A stretch of DNA of 64,000 nucleotides from Pigmentiphaga kullae (GTDB lineage: Bacteria > Pseudomonadota > Gammaproteobacteria > Burkholderiales > Burkholderiaceae_B). The stretch covers positions 682,001 through 746,000 of the forward strand of contig NZ_SGXC01000003.1 in NCBI RefSeq assembly GCF_004216695.1. The letters run 5' to 3'. Both the position numbers and the translations under genes were made by a program. The notes under the pieces are model-generated. The model saw nothing but the letters and a program-made list of their open reading frames with translations. It searched no databases and was not told the DNA's origin. Positions 15,521 to 25,299 of this stretch are shown here, in pieces (the first letter of the stretch is position 1; the number at the start of each line of letters is the position of its first letter).

Positions 15521-16303
15521 CTAGTGCATATACCAGCCGTGGCTGACGACGAACGATTGTCCGGTGAAGGCTGCCGTGGGGAAGGTGGCCAGGAACAGCA
15601 CGGTCTGCGCAACGTCCTGCAGGGTGGTGAATTCGCCGTCCACGGTGTTGCCCAGCATGACCTTCTTGATCACTTCGTCTTCCGGGATGCCGAGTTCGCG
15701 GGCCTGCTCGGGGATCTGCTTTTCCACCAGCGGCGTGCGCACGAAGCCGGGGCAGACCACGTGCGAGCGCACGTTGTGCCTGGCGCCTTCCTTGGCCAGC
15801 ACGCGGGCCAGGCCGAGCAGGCCGTGCTTGGCGGTGACGTAGGCCGATTTCAGCGGCGAGGCCTCGTGCGAATGCACCGACCCCGTGTAGATCACGATGC
15901 CGCCGCGATCGTCGCGGTACATGTGCTTGAGGGCCGCCTTGGTGGTCAGGAAGGCGCCGTCCACGTGGATGGCCATGACCTTCTTCCAGTCGGCGTACGC
16001 GAACTGGTCGATGGGATTGACGACCTGGATGCCGGCGTTGGACACCAGGATGTCCACGCTGCCGAACGTGTCGACCACCTGCTGGGTGCCGCGCTCGACC
16101 GCCGCTTCGTCGGTCACGTCGAAGTCCACCGCCATCGCCTGGCAGCCCTTGAGCTTGAGTTCGTCGACCACCGCCTGGGCGGCCTTCAGGTTGATGTCCG
16201 CGATGGCGACGGCGGCGCCCGCCGCGGCCAGCGTGTCGGCGATTTCCTTGCCGATGCCGCTGGCCGCGCCGGTGACGAGAGCGACTTTTCCATGAAGCTG
16301 CAT
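15521..16303 (-). CDS. 3-hydroxybutyrate dehydrogenase
   Basis: A 260-aa short-chain dehydrogenase that oxidises D-3-hydroxybutyrate to acetoacetate with NAD+, in polyhydroxybutyrate and ketone-body turnover. It shows the cofactor motif TGAASGIG (residues 11-18), the NAG motif, catalytic Ser in YTGSVHS and YVTAK. Segments such as [22 protein letters not shown] and [17 protein letters not shown] are typical of the family. The ATG follows AGGGATACAACATGC only loosely, but no other start fits. The repeat copy A follows its stop. Confidence 0.92.
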   Translation of the reverse strand: MQLHGKVALVTGAASGIGKEIADTLAAAGAAVAIADINLKAAQAVVDELKLKGCQAMAVDFDVTDEAAVERGTQQVVDTFGSVDILVSNAGIQVVNPIDQFAYADWKKVMAIHVDGAFLTTKAALKHMYRDDRGGIVIYTGSVHSHEASPLKSAYVTAKHGLLGLARVLAKEGARHNVRSHVVCPGFVRTPLVEKQIPEQARELGIPEDEVIKKVMLGNTVDGEFTTLQDVAQTVLFLATFPTAAFTGQSFVVSHGWYMH

Positions 16304-16339
16304 GTTGTATCCCTTGGTATGCGCGTGGGTGGGAAGCGG

Positions 16340-17341
16340 TCAGGCCAGCAGCGCCGAGGCCAGCAACTGGTAGCTGCGGACCCGGTACTCGTGGCTGTGG
16401 ATCTGGGAGTTGATCATGACCTCGTCGGCCTGCGTGGCCCGGGCCAGCGCGCCGATCGAGCCGGCCAGCGCCTCGGGCGTGCCGATGTGGATGCGGGTGC
16501 GGTTGTACTGGCGCAGCGCCTCTTCATCGGGCTGGTAGACGTAGGCCAGGGCTTCCTCGACGCTGGGCAGCGGGGTGCGGGTGCGGCCGCTGCGCGTGCG
16601 CATCATGCTGAGGTCGGCGGTGGAGGCCAGGCGCTCGGCTTCGTCGGCGGCAGGCGCGCAGACGGCCGACACCGCCAGGATGGCGCGCGGCTCGTGGCCG
16701 AACGGCGATGCGCGGAATTCCTCGCGATAGAGCCGCATCGCCGCATGGACGTTCTCGGGCACGATATGGTGGGCGTAGGCGAAGCCGAAGCCGTTGGCGG
16801 CGGCCACGCGCGCGCCGAACAGGCTGGAGCCGAGTATCCAGATGGGCGGGCAGGGCACGCCCACGGGCGTGGCGCGCACCCGCGCATGGGGATGGTCGGA
16901 CGGCATGACGTCCTTCAGGTAGCCGACCAGATCGGCCAGTTGCTGCGGGAATTCGTCGGCATCGGCATGGCCGCGGCGCAGCGCGCTGGCGGTCACGGGG
17001 TCGGTGCCGGGCGCGCGTCCCAGGCCCAGGTCGATCCGGCCCGGGAACATCGCTTCCAGCACGCGGAAGGTCTCGGCCACCTTCAGCGGGCTGTGATTGG
17101 GCAGCATGATGCCGCCCGATCCCACGCGCAGCCGGGTGGTGGCGCCGGCGATCCGGCAGATCAGCAGTTCGGGTGCCGAGCATGCCAGCATGCCGGTGTT
17201 GTGGTGTTCCGCCAGCCAGTAGCGATGATAGCCCGCGGCCTCGGCCTGGCGCGCGAGGTCCACGCTGTTGGACAGGGCGTCGGTGGGCGTGTAGCCGGCG
17301 GGAATGGGGCTCAGGTCGAGGACGGACAGCTTCGGGGACAT
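16340..17341 (-). CDS. LLM-class flavin-dependent oxidoreductase (MsnO8 type)
   Basis: A 333-aa luciferase-like TIM-barrel monooxygenase using reduced FMN. Typical blocks: [15 protein letters not shown] at the start, [11 protein letters not shown] near residue 40, [15 protein letters not shown], and [13 protein letters not shown]. It lies 36 nt upstream of the 3-hydroxybutyrate dehydrogenase gene on the same strand. Substrate cannot be predicted; many homologues are of unknown role. Confidence 0.88.
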   Translation of the reverse strand: MSPKLSVLDLSPIPAGYTPTDALSNSVDLARQAEAAGYHRYWLAEHHNTGMLACSAPELLICRIAGATTRLRVGSGGIMLPNHSPLKVAETFRVLEAMFPGRIDLGLGRAPGTDPVTASALRRGHADADEFPQQLADLVGYLKDVMPSDHPHARVRATPVGVPCPPIWILGSSLFGARVAAANGFGFAYAHHIVPENVHAAMRLYREEFRASPFGHEPRAILAVSAVCAPAADEAERLASTADLSMMRTRSGRTRTPLPSVEEALAYVYQPDEEALRQYNRTRIHIGTPEALAGSIGALARATQADEVMINSQIHSHEYRVRSYQLLASALLA

Positions 17342-17424
17342 GGGAGGAGGGGACGGCCGTTAACGCATCAAGTGTGAACCCGACGGCGTTTTGCTGCAAC
17401 CCAGCATGGCCGGCGTGGGGAAGC

Positions 17425-18276
17425 TCAGGCCCGCCGGGCCAGCGCCAGCGTGCGCCAGGTCGAGACCAGGCCCGCCGCCGCTATCAGCACCATGCCGGCC
17501 CAGCCCAGCATGTCGGGATGATCGTCCCAGAACAGGAAGCCGAGCAGCACCGAGAACGGGATGGTGCTGTACTGGAGCACCGAGGACAGGGCGGCCGAGC
17601 CGCGGCTGAACGCCCGCGTCATCGCGAACTGCCCCAGCAGCCCGCTGATGCCGACGCCCAGCAGCGTGAACCAGCCATAGAGCGAGGGCGGCTGCCAGCC
17701 GGTGACCGAGGTGGCGACGCCGCCCGTCAGGCAGGACGACAGCGCGAAGAACAGCACGATGCGCCATTCGGGTTCGCCGGACTGGCCCAGCGAGCGCACC
17801 TGCATCACGGCGATCGCCGTCAGGCTGCCGGCGGCCAGGCCCAGCAGCGCCGCCAGCCATTGCGAGTGATCCAGGGTGGGGCGCAGGATCGCGATCACGC
17901 CGATGAAACCGATGACGACCGCCAGCGTGCGCAGCCGGTCGGTCAGGTCGTGCTGGCGCCAGATCATCCAGCCGGCGATGAACAGCGGCGAGGTGTAGTT
18001 CAGGGTGATCGCGGTCGCCAGCGGCAGCCGGCCCATGGCGAAGAACGACAGCCAGATCGACCCCACGCCGGCGACGTTGCGCATGATGTGCAGCCGCCAG
18101 GTGGGCGGGATCACGACGCGCCGGGTGGCCCAGGCCCACGCCAGGATGCCCGCCGCCGTGGGCAGCCCCCGGAACAGGATGATCTGCCCCAGGCTGGCCT
18201 CTTCCGAGGCGAATTTCACGAACATGGCCATGATCGCGAACATCAGCGAAGCGAAAAGCATCCAGAGGGCTTGCAT
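17425..18276 (-). CDS. EamA/DMT family transporter
   Basis: A 283-aa inner-membrane protein with ten predicted transmembrane helices in two EamA repeats (about 1-135 and 145-280). Features include the RGLPTAAGILAW segment in TM2 and ALSSVLQYSTIPFSVLLGFLFW in the second repeat. Members export metabolites or amino-acid-like compounds. It is 83 nt upstream of the LLM gene on the same strand. Substrate unknown. Confidence 0.88.
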   Translation of the reverse strand: MQALWMLFASLMFAIMAMFVKFASEEASLGQIILFRGLPTAAGILAWAWATRRVVIPPTWRLHIMRNVAGVGSIWLSFFAMGRLPLATAITLNYTSPLFIAGWMIWRQHDLTDRLRTLAVVIGFIGVIAILRPTLDHSQWLAALLGLAAGSLTAIAVMQVRSLGQSGEPEWRIVLFFALSSCLTGGVATSVTGWQPPSLYGWFTLLGVGISGLLGQFAMTRAFSRGSAALSSVLQYSTIPFSVLLGFLFWDDHPDMLGWAGMVLIAAAGLVSTWRTLALARRA

Positions 18277-18538
18277 GGAGGGCGGGCGGCGATGAGGTGG
18301 CCTCGATTGTAGCTTCTGGGGTTAACCCCAGTATTCGCCTTGAAATCATCGTCCCGGCTACCATATAGCCCCAACCGGGAAACGGGTATCGTCCCTCTCG
18401 CCGTTCTGCGGCGGCCGGAGGGAACTTCCCGATGCCTGTTGCCGTCACATTCGGCGCCGCGCGGGGCGGTTCCCGGTGGCCGAGGGGAAAACCCACCCCC
18501 GGACAAAACATCAAAGGTTTTCGGAGCATCCTGCCCTC

Positions 18539-19420
18539 ATGAAACGCATCATGCTATTTCTGGCGACCAACGTCGCCGTCATGCTGGTCCTGACGGCGAC
18601 GCTGAGTCTGCTCGGCGTCAACCGTTTTCTGACCGCGAACGGCCTGGACATCCAGTCGCTGGCCATCTTCTCGCTCGTCGTCGGTTTCACCGGTTCCATC
18701 ATCTCGCTCCTGATGAGCAAGCCGATGGCCAAGTGGAGCACCGGCGCCCGGGTCATCGACCCCAACGCGCCCAACGGCGCCGAGGAGCAATGGCTGGTCG
18801 ACACCGTGCACCAGTTGGCCGACCGCGCCGGCATCGGCCGTCCCGAGGTCGCCATCTACGAGGGCGAGCCCAATGCTTTCGCCACCGGCGCCTTCAAGAA
18901 CGACGCGCTGGTCGCGGTATCCACCGGCCTGCTGCGAGGCATGACCGAGGAAGAAGTCAGCGCGGTACTGGGCCACGAAGTGGCCCACATCGCCAACGGC
19001 GACATGGTCACGCTGACCCTGATCCAGGGTGTGGTCAACACCTTCGTGGTGTTCCTGGCGCGCGTCGTCGGCTACGTGGTCGACCGGATGGTGCTCAAGA
19101 ACGAACGCGGCGGCGGGATCGGCTATTTCGCCACCGTCATCGTCTGTGAACTCGTGTTCGGCATCGTCGCCTCCATCATCGTCGCCTGGTTCTCGCGCCT
19201 GCGCGAATACCGCGCCGACGCCGGCTCGGCCTACCTGCTGGGCTCGCGCGAACCGATGATCCGCGCGCTGGCCCGCCTGGGCGGCATGGAGCCGGGCGAA
19301 CTGCCCAAGAGTTTCGAGGCCTCCGGCATCGCCGGCGGCGGCAAGGGCTTCGGCGCCTTGTTCGCCTCGCACCCGCCCATCGAGCAGCGCATCCGCGCCC
19401 TGATGAACGCAAAAGGGTAG
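18539..19420 (+). CDS. htpX: membrane zinc protease HtpX
   Basis: A 293-aa inner-membrane M48 metallopeptidase that degrades damaged membrane proteins. Two N-terminal transmembrane helices, the zinc motif HEVAH (about residues 144-148) with downstream Glu in [12 protein letters not shown], and two further helices at 160-215 are visible. The length matches E. coli HtpX. Start 18539 gives [15 protein letters not shown], the usual N-terminus. It is followed by repeat copy B and then by a strong intrinsic terminator. Confidence 0.95.
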   Translation: MKRIMLFLATNVAVMLVLTATLSLLGVNRFLTANGLDIQSLAIFSLVVGFTGSIISLLMSKPMAKWSTGARVIDPNAPNGAEEQWLVDTVHQLADRAGIGRPEVAIYEGEPNAFATGAFKNDALVAVSTGLLRGMTEEEVSAVLGHEVAHIANGDMVTLTLIQGVVNTFVVFLARVVGYVVDRMVLKNERGGGIGYFATVIVCELVFGIVASIIVAWFSRLREYRADAGSAYLLGSREPMIRALARLGGMEPGELPKSFEASGIAGGGKGFGALFASHPPIEQRIRALMNAKG

Positions 19421-19426
19421 TAGAGG

Positions 19427-19561
19427 TCCCCCCCTACGCCCTGCGGGCGCCCCCCAGGGGGCGATGCAGGTGGACCGGAAGGGAGGCCCACCCCCACGCC
19501 CTTCGGGCGCCCCCTCAAGGGGCGGCACTGGCGGACCGGCAAAGCCGGATCCGCGGTGCCC
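19427..19561 (+). repeat. 3'-end-associated dispersed repeat, copy B
   Basis: It starts with CCCCCCCTACGCC seven nt after the htpX stop and contains two tandem modules, each with a C-run/G-run hairpin (GCGCCCCCCAGGGGGCG, then GCGCCCCCTCAAGGGGCG) and a GGCGGACCGG or GGTGGACCGG block. It ends in CCGGATCCGCGG. Same sense as htpX. Confidence 0.8.
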
Positions 19562-19592
19562 TAGGTCTTCGTCTTCGGCATGGATGAAATGA

Positions 19593-19630
19593 GAACGGCC
19601 TTGCAATCGATGCAAGGCCGTTCTTGTTTT
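19593..19630 (+). terminator. intrinsic terminator downstream of htpX
   Basis: A 13-bp perfect stem GAACGGCCTTGCA/TGCAAGGCCGTTC with an ATCGA loop, followed by TTGTTTT. Confidence 0.9.
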
Positions 19631-19687
19631 CTATCCAGCAGACCTGGTAAAAACGCCAGTCCTCGCCAGCCGTTTGGTACCCCAGGA

Positions 19688-19820
19688 TGCGGTGGATCCG
19701 GCTTTGCCGGTCCACCTGCATCGCCCCCTTGAGGGGGGCGCCCGAAGGGCGTGGGGTTGGGCTTCCCTTCCGGTCCGCCAGTGCCGCCCCTGGGGGGCGC
19801 GCGTCAGCGCGTAGGGGGGG
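19688..19820 (-). repeat. 3'-end-associated dispersed repeat, copy C
   Basis: On the minus strand it begins with CCCCCCCTACGCGCTGACGC, which encodes the last residues and the stop codon of the BON-domain gene. It has the same two tandem modules as copy B and ends in CCGGATCCACCGC. Confidence 0.8.
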
Positions 19821-20130
19821 ACGACTTCACCCGGAGGTCGTTGCGGACGCTTTGGACGCCTTCGACGCCTCGGGCGACTTCCACGGCGCGGGCGGCTTCG
19901 GCTTGGGAGTTGACGAAGCCGGAGAGCTGGACGGTGCGGCGGAAGGTTTCGACGTTGACGTCGACGGCGCTGACGTCCTTGGCCGAGACCAGGGCGGCCT
20001 TGACCTTGGCGGTGATGGCGGCGTCGCTGGCGTATTCGCCCGCGGATTGCTGGGTGCGGGTTGCCGTGCAGCCGCCCATGACCGTGGCGGTACCGATGAT
20101 GCCGGCGACGAGCAGGGTGCGAACGTTCAT
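19804..20130 (-). CDS. BON-domain lipoprotein
   Basis: A 108-aa outer-membrane-type lipoprotein. The signal MNVRTLLVAGIIGTATVMGGC ends in a lipobox (Cys21). A BON domain follows at about residues 35-103 (SDAAITAKVKAALV, VQLSGFVNSQAEAARAVEVARGVEGVQSVRNDL). BON proteins (OsmY type) bind phospholipid and protect the envelope under osmotic stress. The last codons (PPTR, stop) are supplied by repeat copy C, so the original C-terminus may have been different. It is followed upstream by a DUF1328 gene on the same strand. Confidence 0.88.
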   Translation of the reverse strand: MNVRTLLVAGIIGTATVMGGCTATRTQQSAGEYASDAAITAKVKAALVSAKDVSAVDVNVETFRRTVQLSGFVNSQAEAARAVEVARGVEGVQSVRNDLRVKSSPPTR

Positions 20131-20152
20131 GATTTTTCTCCTTGGGCGTGAA

Positions 20153-20314
20153 TCATTTTCGGAACAGGCCGCTCAGCAGCGACAGGACCGCAAGCACGAT
20201 GAAAATGAAGAACAGTATCTTCGCGATCGACGCGGCACCGGCGGCAATGCCGCCGAATCCCAGGACCGCCGCGATGATGGCGATGACGAAAAATACGACT
20301 GCATAATGCAGCAT
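20153..20314 (-). CDS. DUF1328 small membrane protein
   Basis: A 53-aa protein with two transmembrane helices: [28 protein letters not shown] and [22 protein letters not shown], the pattern of DUF1328 (YtjA). GGGAG lies seven nt upstream of the ATG at 20314. It precedes the BON lipoprotein gene by 22 nt and is probably co-transcribed, both being envelope stress-type genes. Function not established. Confidence 0.85.
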   Translation of the reverse strand: MLHYAVVFFVIAIIAAVLGFGGIAAGAASIAKILFFIFIVLAVLSLLSGLFRK

Positions 20315-20533
20315 GCTTTTCTCCCGTCTTTTTTTGGCTATGGCGAAAATCCGGCCTATATGCATCCGGGCCCGGCTTTCGTTTTAAAAGCTACGCGCCG
20401 CTCCCTGCGTTGACAAGGCGGCAGTGTGTATATTTGTAATGATGCGCATGCCGCCGAATTGCCGTGTATTTATTACAGATCGGTGGGGATCGCCTTCAAG
20501 TGCGCCATGAGCGACAGGGGCTTGCGGCGATTG

Positions 20534-20565
20534 AAAAAAAGAAAAGCGCCCGTGAAGGGCGCTTT
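20534..20565 (-). terminator. intrinsic terminator of the Rieske oxygenase gene
   Basis: On the minus strand: stem AAAGCGCCC/GGGCGCTTT with a 5-nt loop followed by a T-rich tail (TTCTTTTTTT). It lies 29 nt past the stop at 20594. Confidence 0.88.
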
Positions 20566-20593
20566 GATGGGCAGTCAGACAAAAGTTACGTCT

Positions 20594-21760
20594 TTACATA
20601 TTTTCCGGCTCGTCCATCGCCTGCCGGTACCACTCATGGAAGTGCTGCATGCCGTCTTCCATGGGCGATTGGTAGGGCCCGGCCTCGTTGGCGCCGCGTT
20701 GCATTAATGCCTTGCGGCCGGCGTCCATGCGTTCGGCGATCTCGTCGTCCTCGACGGCGGTTTCCATATAGGCTGCCTGCTGGGCCTCGACAAAATCGCG
20801 TTCGAAATGGACGATTTCCTCGGGATAATAGAACTCGACGATATTGACCGTTTCCTGCGGGCTCTTGGGATAGAGCGTCGACAATACCAGCGTGTGCGGA
20901 TACAGCTCGATCATGTGGGTCGGGAAATGCGTGACCCAGATCGCCCCGAATTCCGGCGCGCTGCCATTGCGGTAGGCCAGCAGGGCATCGTGCCAGCGTT
21001 GGTAGACGCCCGAGCCGGGGTGCGCCAGCGCGTTGTGCACGCCCACCCGCTGCAGGCTGTAGTAGTCGCCGAATTCCCAGCTCAGATCGTCGCAGGTGAC
21101 GAAGCGGCCCAGGCCGGGGTGGAACGGACCGACGTGGTAGTCCTCGAGGTAGACCTCGATGAACGTCTTCCAGTTGTAGTTGCACTGGTGCACCTGCACC
21201 CGGTCCAGGACATAGTCGCTGAAATCGAACTCGGGCCTGCCGTCCAGGGCGGCAAGCTCGGTGGCGATCTGGCGGCCGCCGGCGCGGGGCGACTCGAACA
21301 GCGAGCCGTTCCATTCCTGCAGCGCGAAGCGCTGCAGGTCGAGACCCGGCGTTTCGCTGAACAGCGGGGCGCCGATCAGCTTGCCGCGGGCGTCGTAGGT
21401 CCAGCGGTGCAGCGGGCAGACGATGTTGCCCGGGCGGCCCAGGTTGCCGCTGCAATGCGCGGCCTGCCGTTCGCCGCCGGCCGGGTGCTTGCCCAGCATC
21501 AGCGCCTGCCGGTGACGGCAGACGTTGGACAGCAGTTCGACGCCGCCCTGGTTGCGCACCAGCACCCGGCCGTCGTTTTCCTGTATCAGGGTACGGTAGT
21601 CCCCGACTTCGGGGACGCCTTTCTGGTGGCCCACGTACATCGGGGCCTGGCCAAAGATGTTTTGCATTTCGCGCGCGAAGCGCGCTTCATCGAAATAGGC
21701 ACTGACTGGGAGCTGCGCTCGGCTCGCCGCCACGTGTGCCACGCGACCGATATCGGTCAT
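20594..21760 (-). CDS. Rieske-type aromatic ring-hydroxylating dioxygenase, alpha subunit
   Basis: A 388-aa non-haem iron oxygenase. The Rieske [2Fe-2S] ligands are in CRHRQ (about residue 80) and CPLHRWTYD. The catalytic iron site is in EVYLEDYHVGPFHPGL, with the two His in DYHVGPFH. GGAGGG precedes the ATG at 21760; a 17-residue extension is rejected. No reductase, ferredoxin or beta subunit is adjacent, so it must use electron carriers encoded elsewhere. Substrate unknown. Confidence 0.88.
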   Translation of the reverse strand: MTDIGRVAHVAASRAQLPVSAYFDEARFAREMQNIFGQAPMYVGHQKGVPEVGDYRTLIQENDGRVLVRNQGGVELLSNVCRHRQALMLGKHPAGGERQAAHCSGNLGRPGNIVCPLHRWTYDARGKLIGAPLFSETPGLDLQRFALQEWNGSLFESPRAGGRQIATELAALDGRPEFDFSDYVLDRVQVHQCNYNWKTFIEVYLEDYHVGPFHPGLGRFVTCDDLSWEFGDYYSLQRVGVHNALAHPGSGVYQRWHDALLAYRNGSAPEFGAIWVTHFPTHMIELYPHTLVLSTLYPKSPQETVNIVEFYYPEEIVHFERDFVEAQQAAYMETAVEDDEIAERMDAGRKALMQRGANEAGPYQSPMEDGMQHFHEWYRQAMDEPENM

Positions 21761-22020
21761 GACTTCCCTCCGCGAGAGTTGTGAAGCCAGTCCCCCTCGC
21801 TGCGAAACCACCCCTTACGCGACCTGGAGCGGTGTTTGGACTTCGCAGATGGTGCTGGCGCGAAGAAAATGATCTGCCCGATCAAGCCGGCTATTGTACC
21901 CCGGACGGCCGTGGAAGTCCCCGCCACCTCCCCGGTCCGGCCCCGGACGCGGCGGGGGTGGACTCCCGGCATCCCGTACAATTCCGGGTTCGATGCCGTG
22001 ACGAGACCCAGGAGGCTTGA

Positions 22021-22290
22021 TTGGCCGACAAATCCGTGAATGTTCCCGATGCGCAGGGCGACGCCCCCGCGCAGGCCCTGCCTCAGGACTTCGAGGCCGC
22101 GCTGGGCGAGCTCGAGGCGCTGGTGGCGATGATGGAGGACGGCTCCATGCCGCTGGAGTCCTCGCTGGCCGCCTACCGGCGCGGCGTCGACCTCGTGCGG
22201 GTCTGCCAGGACAGGCTGGCGCGCGCCGAGCAGCAGGTCCGGGTCCTCGAGGGAGAATTGCTGCGTCCCTTCGAAGAGGCCGGGGACTGA
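22021..22290 (+). CDS. xseB: exonuclease VII small subunit (TTG start)
   Basis: An 89-aa helical protein that binds XseA to form the single-strand-specific exonuclease VII. The core PQDFEAALGELEALVAMMEDGSMPLESSLAAYRRGVDLVRVCQDRLARAEQQV is canonical. The start is TTG at 22021, fixed by AGGAGG five nt upstream. It is the first gene of the xseB-ispA-dxs operon; ispA begins 4 nt after its stop. The large subunit gene xseA is far away at 44038. Confidence 0.92.
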   Translation: MADKSVNVPDAQGDAPAQALPQDFEAALGELEALVAMMEDGSMPLESSLAAYRRGVDLVRVCQDRLARAEQQVRVLEGELLRPFEEAGD

Positions 22291-22294
22291 CTTG

Positions 22295-23200
22295 ATGGCT
22301 GGCAGTCGCGAAGATTTTTCCGCCTGGATGGCGGCGTGCGGGGTGCGCGCCGAACAGGCGCTGGCGCGCTTGTTGCCCGCCCAGGATACCGAGCCGCGCA
22401 CGCTGCATGGCGCCATGCGCTATGCGGTGCTGGGCGGGGGCAAGCGCGTGCGCCCCATGTTGACCTATGCCGCGGGCGAGGCCTGCGCAGCATCCGGCGC
22501 CGGCAGCGAGGTGGCGCTGGACGCCGCCGCCGCCGCGGTCGAACTGATCCACGCCTATTCCCTGGTGCATGACGACATGCCGTGCATGGACGACGACGTC
22601 CTGCGCCGCGGCCGCCCGACCGTGCACGTGGAGTTCGGCCAGGCCACGGCGCTGCTGGTGGGCGATGCCCTGCAGGCCCTGGCCTTCGAAGCCCTGGCGG
22701 GCATGCCGATTGCCCCCGGCCTGACCGTGCAGGCGGTGCAGGTACTGTCGACAGCGGCCGGCAGCCTGGGCATGGCGGGTGGCCAGGCCATCGACCTGGC
22801 CAGCGTCGGCAAGCCGCTAAACCGGGATGAACTCGAAGCCATGCACCGGCTCAAGACCGGGGCGCTGCTGCGCGCCGGCGCCGCCCTGGGCGGCATCGTG
22901 GTGGGCGCGAGCTCGGTCCAGCGCGCGGCGCTCGACGGCTATGCGCAGGCCGTGGGGCTGGCGTTCCAGGTGGTCGACGACATCCTCGACGTCACGGCCG
23001 ACTCGGCGCGCCTGGGCAAGACGGCCGGCAAGGACGCGGCCGCCGACAAGCCCACCTATGTATCCATACTGGGCCTGGACGAGGCCCGGACCCTGGCGGA
23101 ACAACTGCGCCAGGCCGCGCACGAGGCCATCGCTCCGCTGGGCGCGGGCGGTGCGCGCCTGGCCGCGCTGGCCGATTTCATCGTGCTGCGCGACCGCTGA
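22295..23200 (+). CDS. ispA: (2E,6E)-farnesyl diphosphate synthase
   Basis: A 301-aa prenyltransferase that condenses isopentenyl diphosphate with dimethylallyl and geranyl diphosphate to farnesyl diphosphate. The first Asp-rich motif is DDMPCMDDD (about residues 88-96) and the second is DDILD (about 228-232). GGGKRVRP and the [11 protein letters not shown] context confirm the family. The ATG at 22295 follows xseB by 4 nt; dxs follows by 16 nt. The operon supplies precursors for undecaprenyl phosphate and quinones. Confidence 0.93.
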   Translation: MAGSREDFSAWMAACGVRAEQALARLLPAQDTEPRTLHGAMRYAVLGGGKRVRPMLTYAAGEACAASGAGSEVALDAAAAAVELIHAYSLVHDDMPCMDDDVLRRGRPTVHVEFGQATALLVGDALQALAFEALAGMPIAPGLTVQAVQVLSTAAGSLGMAGGQAIDLASVGKPLNRDELEAMHRLKTGALLRAGAALGGIVVGASSVQRAALDGYAQAVGLAFQVVDDILDVTADSARLGKTAGKDAAADKPTYVSILGLDEARTLAEQLRQAAHEAIAPLGAGGARLAALADFIVLRDR

Positions 23201-23216
23201 ACGGAGATACCGAAAC

Positions 23217-25103
23217 ATGCCCACCGATATGCTCGACCGCATCGAATCTCCGGCCGACCTGAAGAAACTGGACCGCTGCCAACTGTCGGCGCTGGCCGAT
23301 GAATTGCGCGCCTTCGTGCTGGAGTCGGTGTCCCGCACCGGCGGCCACCTGTCGTCCAACCTGGGCACGGTCGAACTGACCCTGGCGCTGCACTACGTCT
23401 TCGATACGCCCGACGACCGTATCGTCTGGGACGTGGGGCACCAGACCTATCCGCACAAGATCCTGACGGGCCGGCGGGCCGGCATGGCCACGCTGCGGCA
23501 GCAGGGCGGCATCTCGGGCTTTCCCCGCCGCAGCGAATCGGACTACGACGCCTTCGGCACCGCGCATTCGTCCACCTCCATCTCGGCCGCGCTGGGCATG
23601 GCGGCGGCGGCCCGCTACGCCGGCATCGACCGCAGGCACATCGCCGTGATCGGCGATGGCGCGATGTCCGCCGGCATGGCCTTCGAGGCGCTGAACAACG
23701 GCGGCGTCATGCCCGACGTGGACCTGCTGGTGATCCTGAACGACAACGACATGTCGATCTCGCCGCCGGTCGGTGCGCTGAACCGCTACCTCGCGCGACT
23801 GATGTCGGGCAAGTTCTACGCCGCCGCGCGCAACGTGGGCAAGGCCGTGCTGTCGCACGTGCCGCCCGTGTTCGAGCTGGCGCGCCGCATCGAGGAGCAC
23901 GCCAAGGGCATGGTCACGCCCGCCACGATGTTCGAGGAACTGGGCTTCAACTATGTCGGCCCCATCGACGGACACGATCTCGATTCGCTGATCCCCACGC
24001 TGCAGAACATGCGCAAGCTGTCCGGCCCGCGCTTCCTGCACGTCGTCACCCGCAAGGGGCAGGGATACAAGCTGGCCGAGGCCGATCCCGTCCTGTACCA
24101 CGGACCGGGCAAGTTCGATCCCGCGGTGGGCATCAGCAAGCCGTCCACGCCGCCCAGGAAGACCTTCACCCAGGTGTTCGGCGACTGGCTGTGCGACATG
24201 GCGGCCGAGGACACGCGCCTGATCGGCATCACGCCCGCCATGCGCGAGGGCAGCGGCCTGGTCGAATTCGAGCGGCGCTTTCCCGAGCGCTATTTCGACG
24301 TGGGCATCGCCGAGCAGCACGCGGTGACCTTCGCGGGCGGCCTGGCCTGCGAAGGGCTCAAGCCGGTGGTGGCCATCTATTCCACCTTCCTGCAGCGCGG
24401 CTACGATCAACTGATCCACGACGTCGCGCTCCAGGATCTGGACGTGACCTTCGCGCTCGATCGCGCCGGGCTCGTGGGCGCCGATGGCGCCACGCACGCC
24501 GGCAACTATGACATCGCCTTCGTGCGCTGCATCCCCAACATGGTGGTGGCCACGCCCTCGGACGAGGCCGAATGCAGGCTGCTGCTGTCGACCTGTTATC
24601 GGCATCCCGGACCCGCCACGGTCCGCTACCCGCGCGGCGCCGGCAGGGGAGCGGCGCCGGCCGCGAATCTCGATACCGTGCCGCTGGGCAAGGGCGTCGT
24701 GCGGCGCGAAAGCGGCCGCGCGCAGTCCGGCGGCCAGGCCGGCGTCGCGATCCTCGCGTTCGGCACGCTGGCCGTTCCTGCACTGCAGGCGGGCCTGGCG
24801 CTGGATGCCACGGTGGCGGACATGCGCTTCGTCAAGCCCATCGACCGCGAACTCATCCTCGACCTGGCGGCGCGGCACGCGGCGCTGGTGACGGTGGAAG
24901 AGGGCAGCATCATGGGCGGCGCCGGCAGCGCCGTCTGCGAAGTGCTGAACGAGGCCGGCGTGACCGTGCCCGTGATGCAGCTCGGCCTGCCCGACCGCTT
25001 CATCGATCATGGCGACCAGGCCGCCTTGCTGGCGGGCCTGGGGCTCGATGCGGCAGGCATCGAAGCTTCCGTGCGCGGGCGTTTTCCCGATCAGGTGAGT
25101 TGA
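23217..25103 (+). CDS. dxs: 1-deoxy-D-xylulose-5-phosphate synthase
   Basis: A 628-aa thiamine-diphosphate enzyme joining pyruvate and glyceraldehyde 3-phosphate, the first step of the non-mevalonate isoprenoid pathway. The TPP motif [18 protein letters not shown] lies at about residue 150, HSSTSIS near 120, the catalytic Glu in [13 protein letters not shown] near 370, and [15 protein letters not shown] near 420. The length is typical. The ATG at 23217 has GGAGAT upstream; the open frame extends upstream through ispA but is not coding there. Confidence 0.96.
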   Translation: MPTDMLDRIESPADLKKLDRCQLSALADELRAFVLESVSRTGGHLSSNLGTVELTLALHYVFDTPDDRIVWDVGHQTYPHKILTGRRAGMATLRQQGGISGFPRRSESDYDAFGTAHSSTSISAALGMAAAARYAGIDRRHIAVIGDGAMSAGMAFEALNNGGVMPDVDLLVILNDNDMSISPPVGALNRYLARLMSGKFYAAARNVGKAVLSHVPPVFELARRIEEHAKGMVTPATMFEELGFNYVGPIDGHDLDSLIPTLQNMRKLSGPRFLHVVTRKGQGYKLAEADPVLYHGPGKFDPAVGISKPSTPPRKTFTQVFGDWLCDMAAEDTRLIGITPAMREGSGLVEFERRFPERYFDVGIAEQHAVTFAGGLACEGLKPVVAIYSTFLQRGYDQLIHDVALQDLDVTFALDRAGLVGADGATHAGNYDIAFVRCIPNMVVATPSDEAECRLLLSTCYRHPGPATVRYPRGAGRGAAPAANLDTVPLGKGVVRRESGRAQSGGQAGVAILAFGTLAVPALQAGLALDATVADMRFVKPIDRELILDLAARHAALVTVEEGSIMGGAGSAVCEVLNEAGVTVPVMQLGLPDRFIDHGDQAALLAGLGLDAAGIEASVRGRFPDQVS

Positions 25104-25201
25104 TCCCCCGAATGCGGGAAGCACCCGCTTTCCGTATCGGGCGCGCCACGCATGACCGAGGGTTAGCCCCGTAGGTGCCGCACCACGACAGGCGCAGAAT
25201 T

Positions 25202-25251
25202 ACTTTTACTGAAGCGCTTTGCGAAGCGTTGCAATCGCGTCCAGTAAAAGT
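25202..25251. promoter_or_regulatory. nested inverted repeats upstream of the XRE regulator
   Basis: Outer arms ACTTTTACTG (25202-25211) and CAGTAAAAGT (25242-25251) are perfect. Inside lies a hairpin CGCTT-TGCG-AAGCG (25215-25228). The element ends 48 nt before the XRE ATG and could be its own operator or a structured leader. Confidence 0.45.
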
Positions 25252-25299
25252 GATGTAAAAGCGGTAGATATAACGCGCTGTCGTGGGGAGTATGCGTCA

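Larger units (their letters stand above)
19421..19803. other. 383-bp gene-free region between htpX and the BON gene
   Basis: Filled by repeat copy B (19427-19561), the htpX terminator (19593-19630) and repeat copy C (19688-19820). The two copies are inverted with respect to each other. No ORF supported. Confidence 0.8.

Noticed and set aside
20400-20593. Orphan plus-strand promoter and small RNA opposite the Rieske gene end
   Set aside because: TTGACA at 20410 has no well-spaced -10 box, and the hairpin at 20543-20565 has its T run only on the minus strand.
22827-23216. 5' extension of the dxs frame into ispA
   Set aside because: It overlaps the ispA C-terminal half in another register, has no conserved sequence, and a good ATG with GGAGAT exists at 23217.
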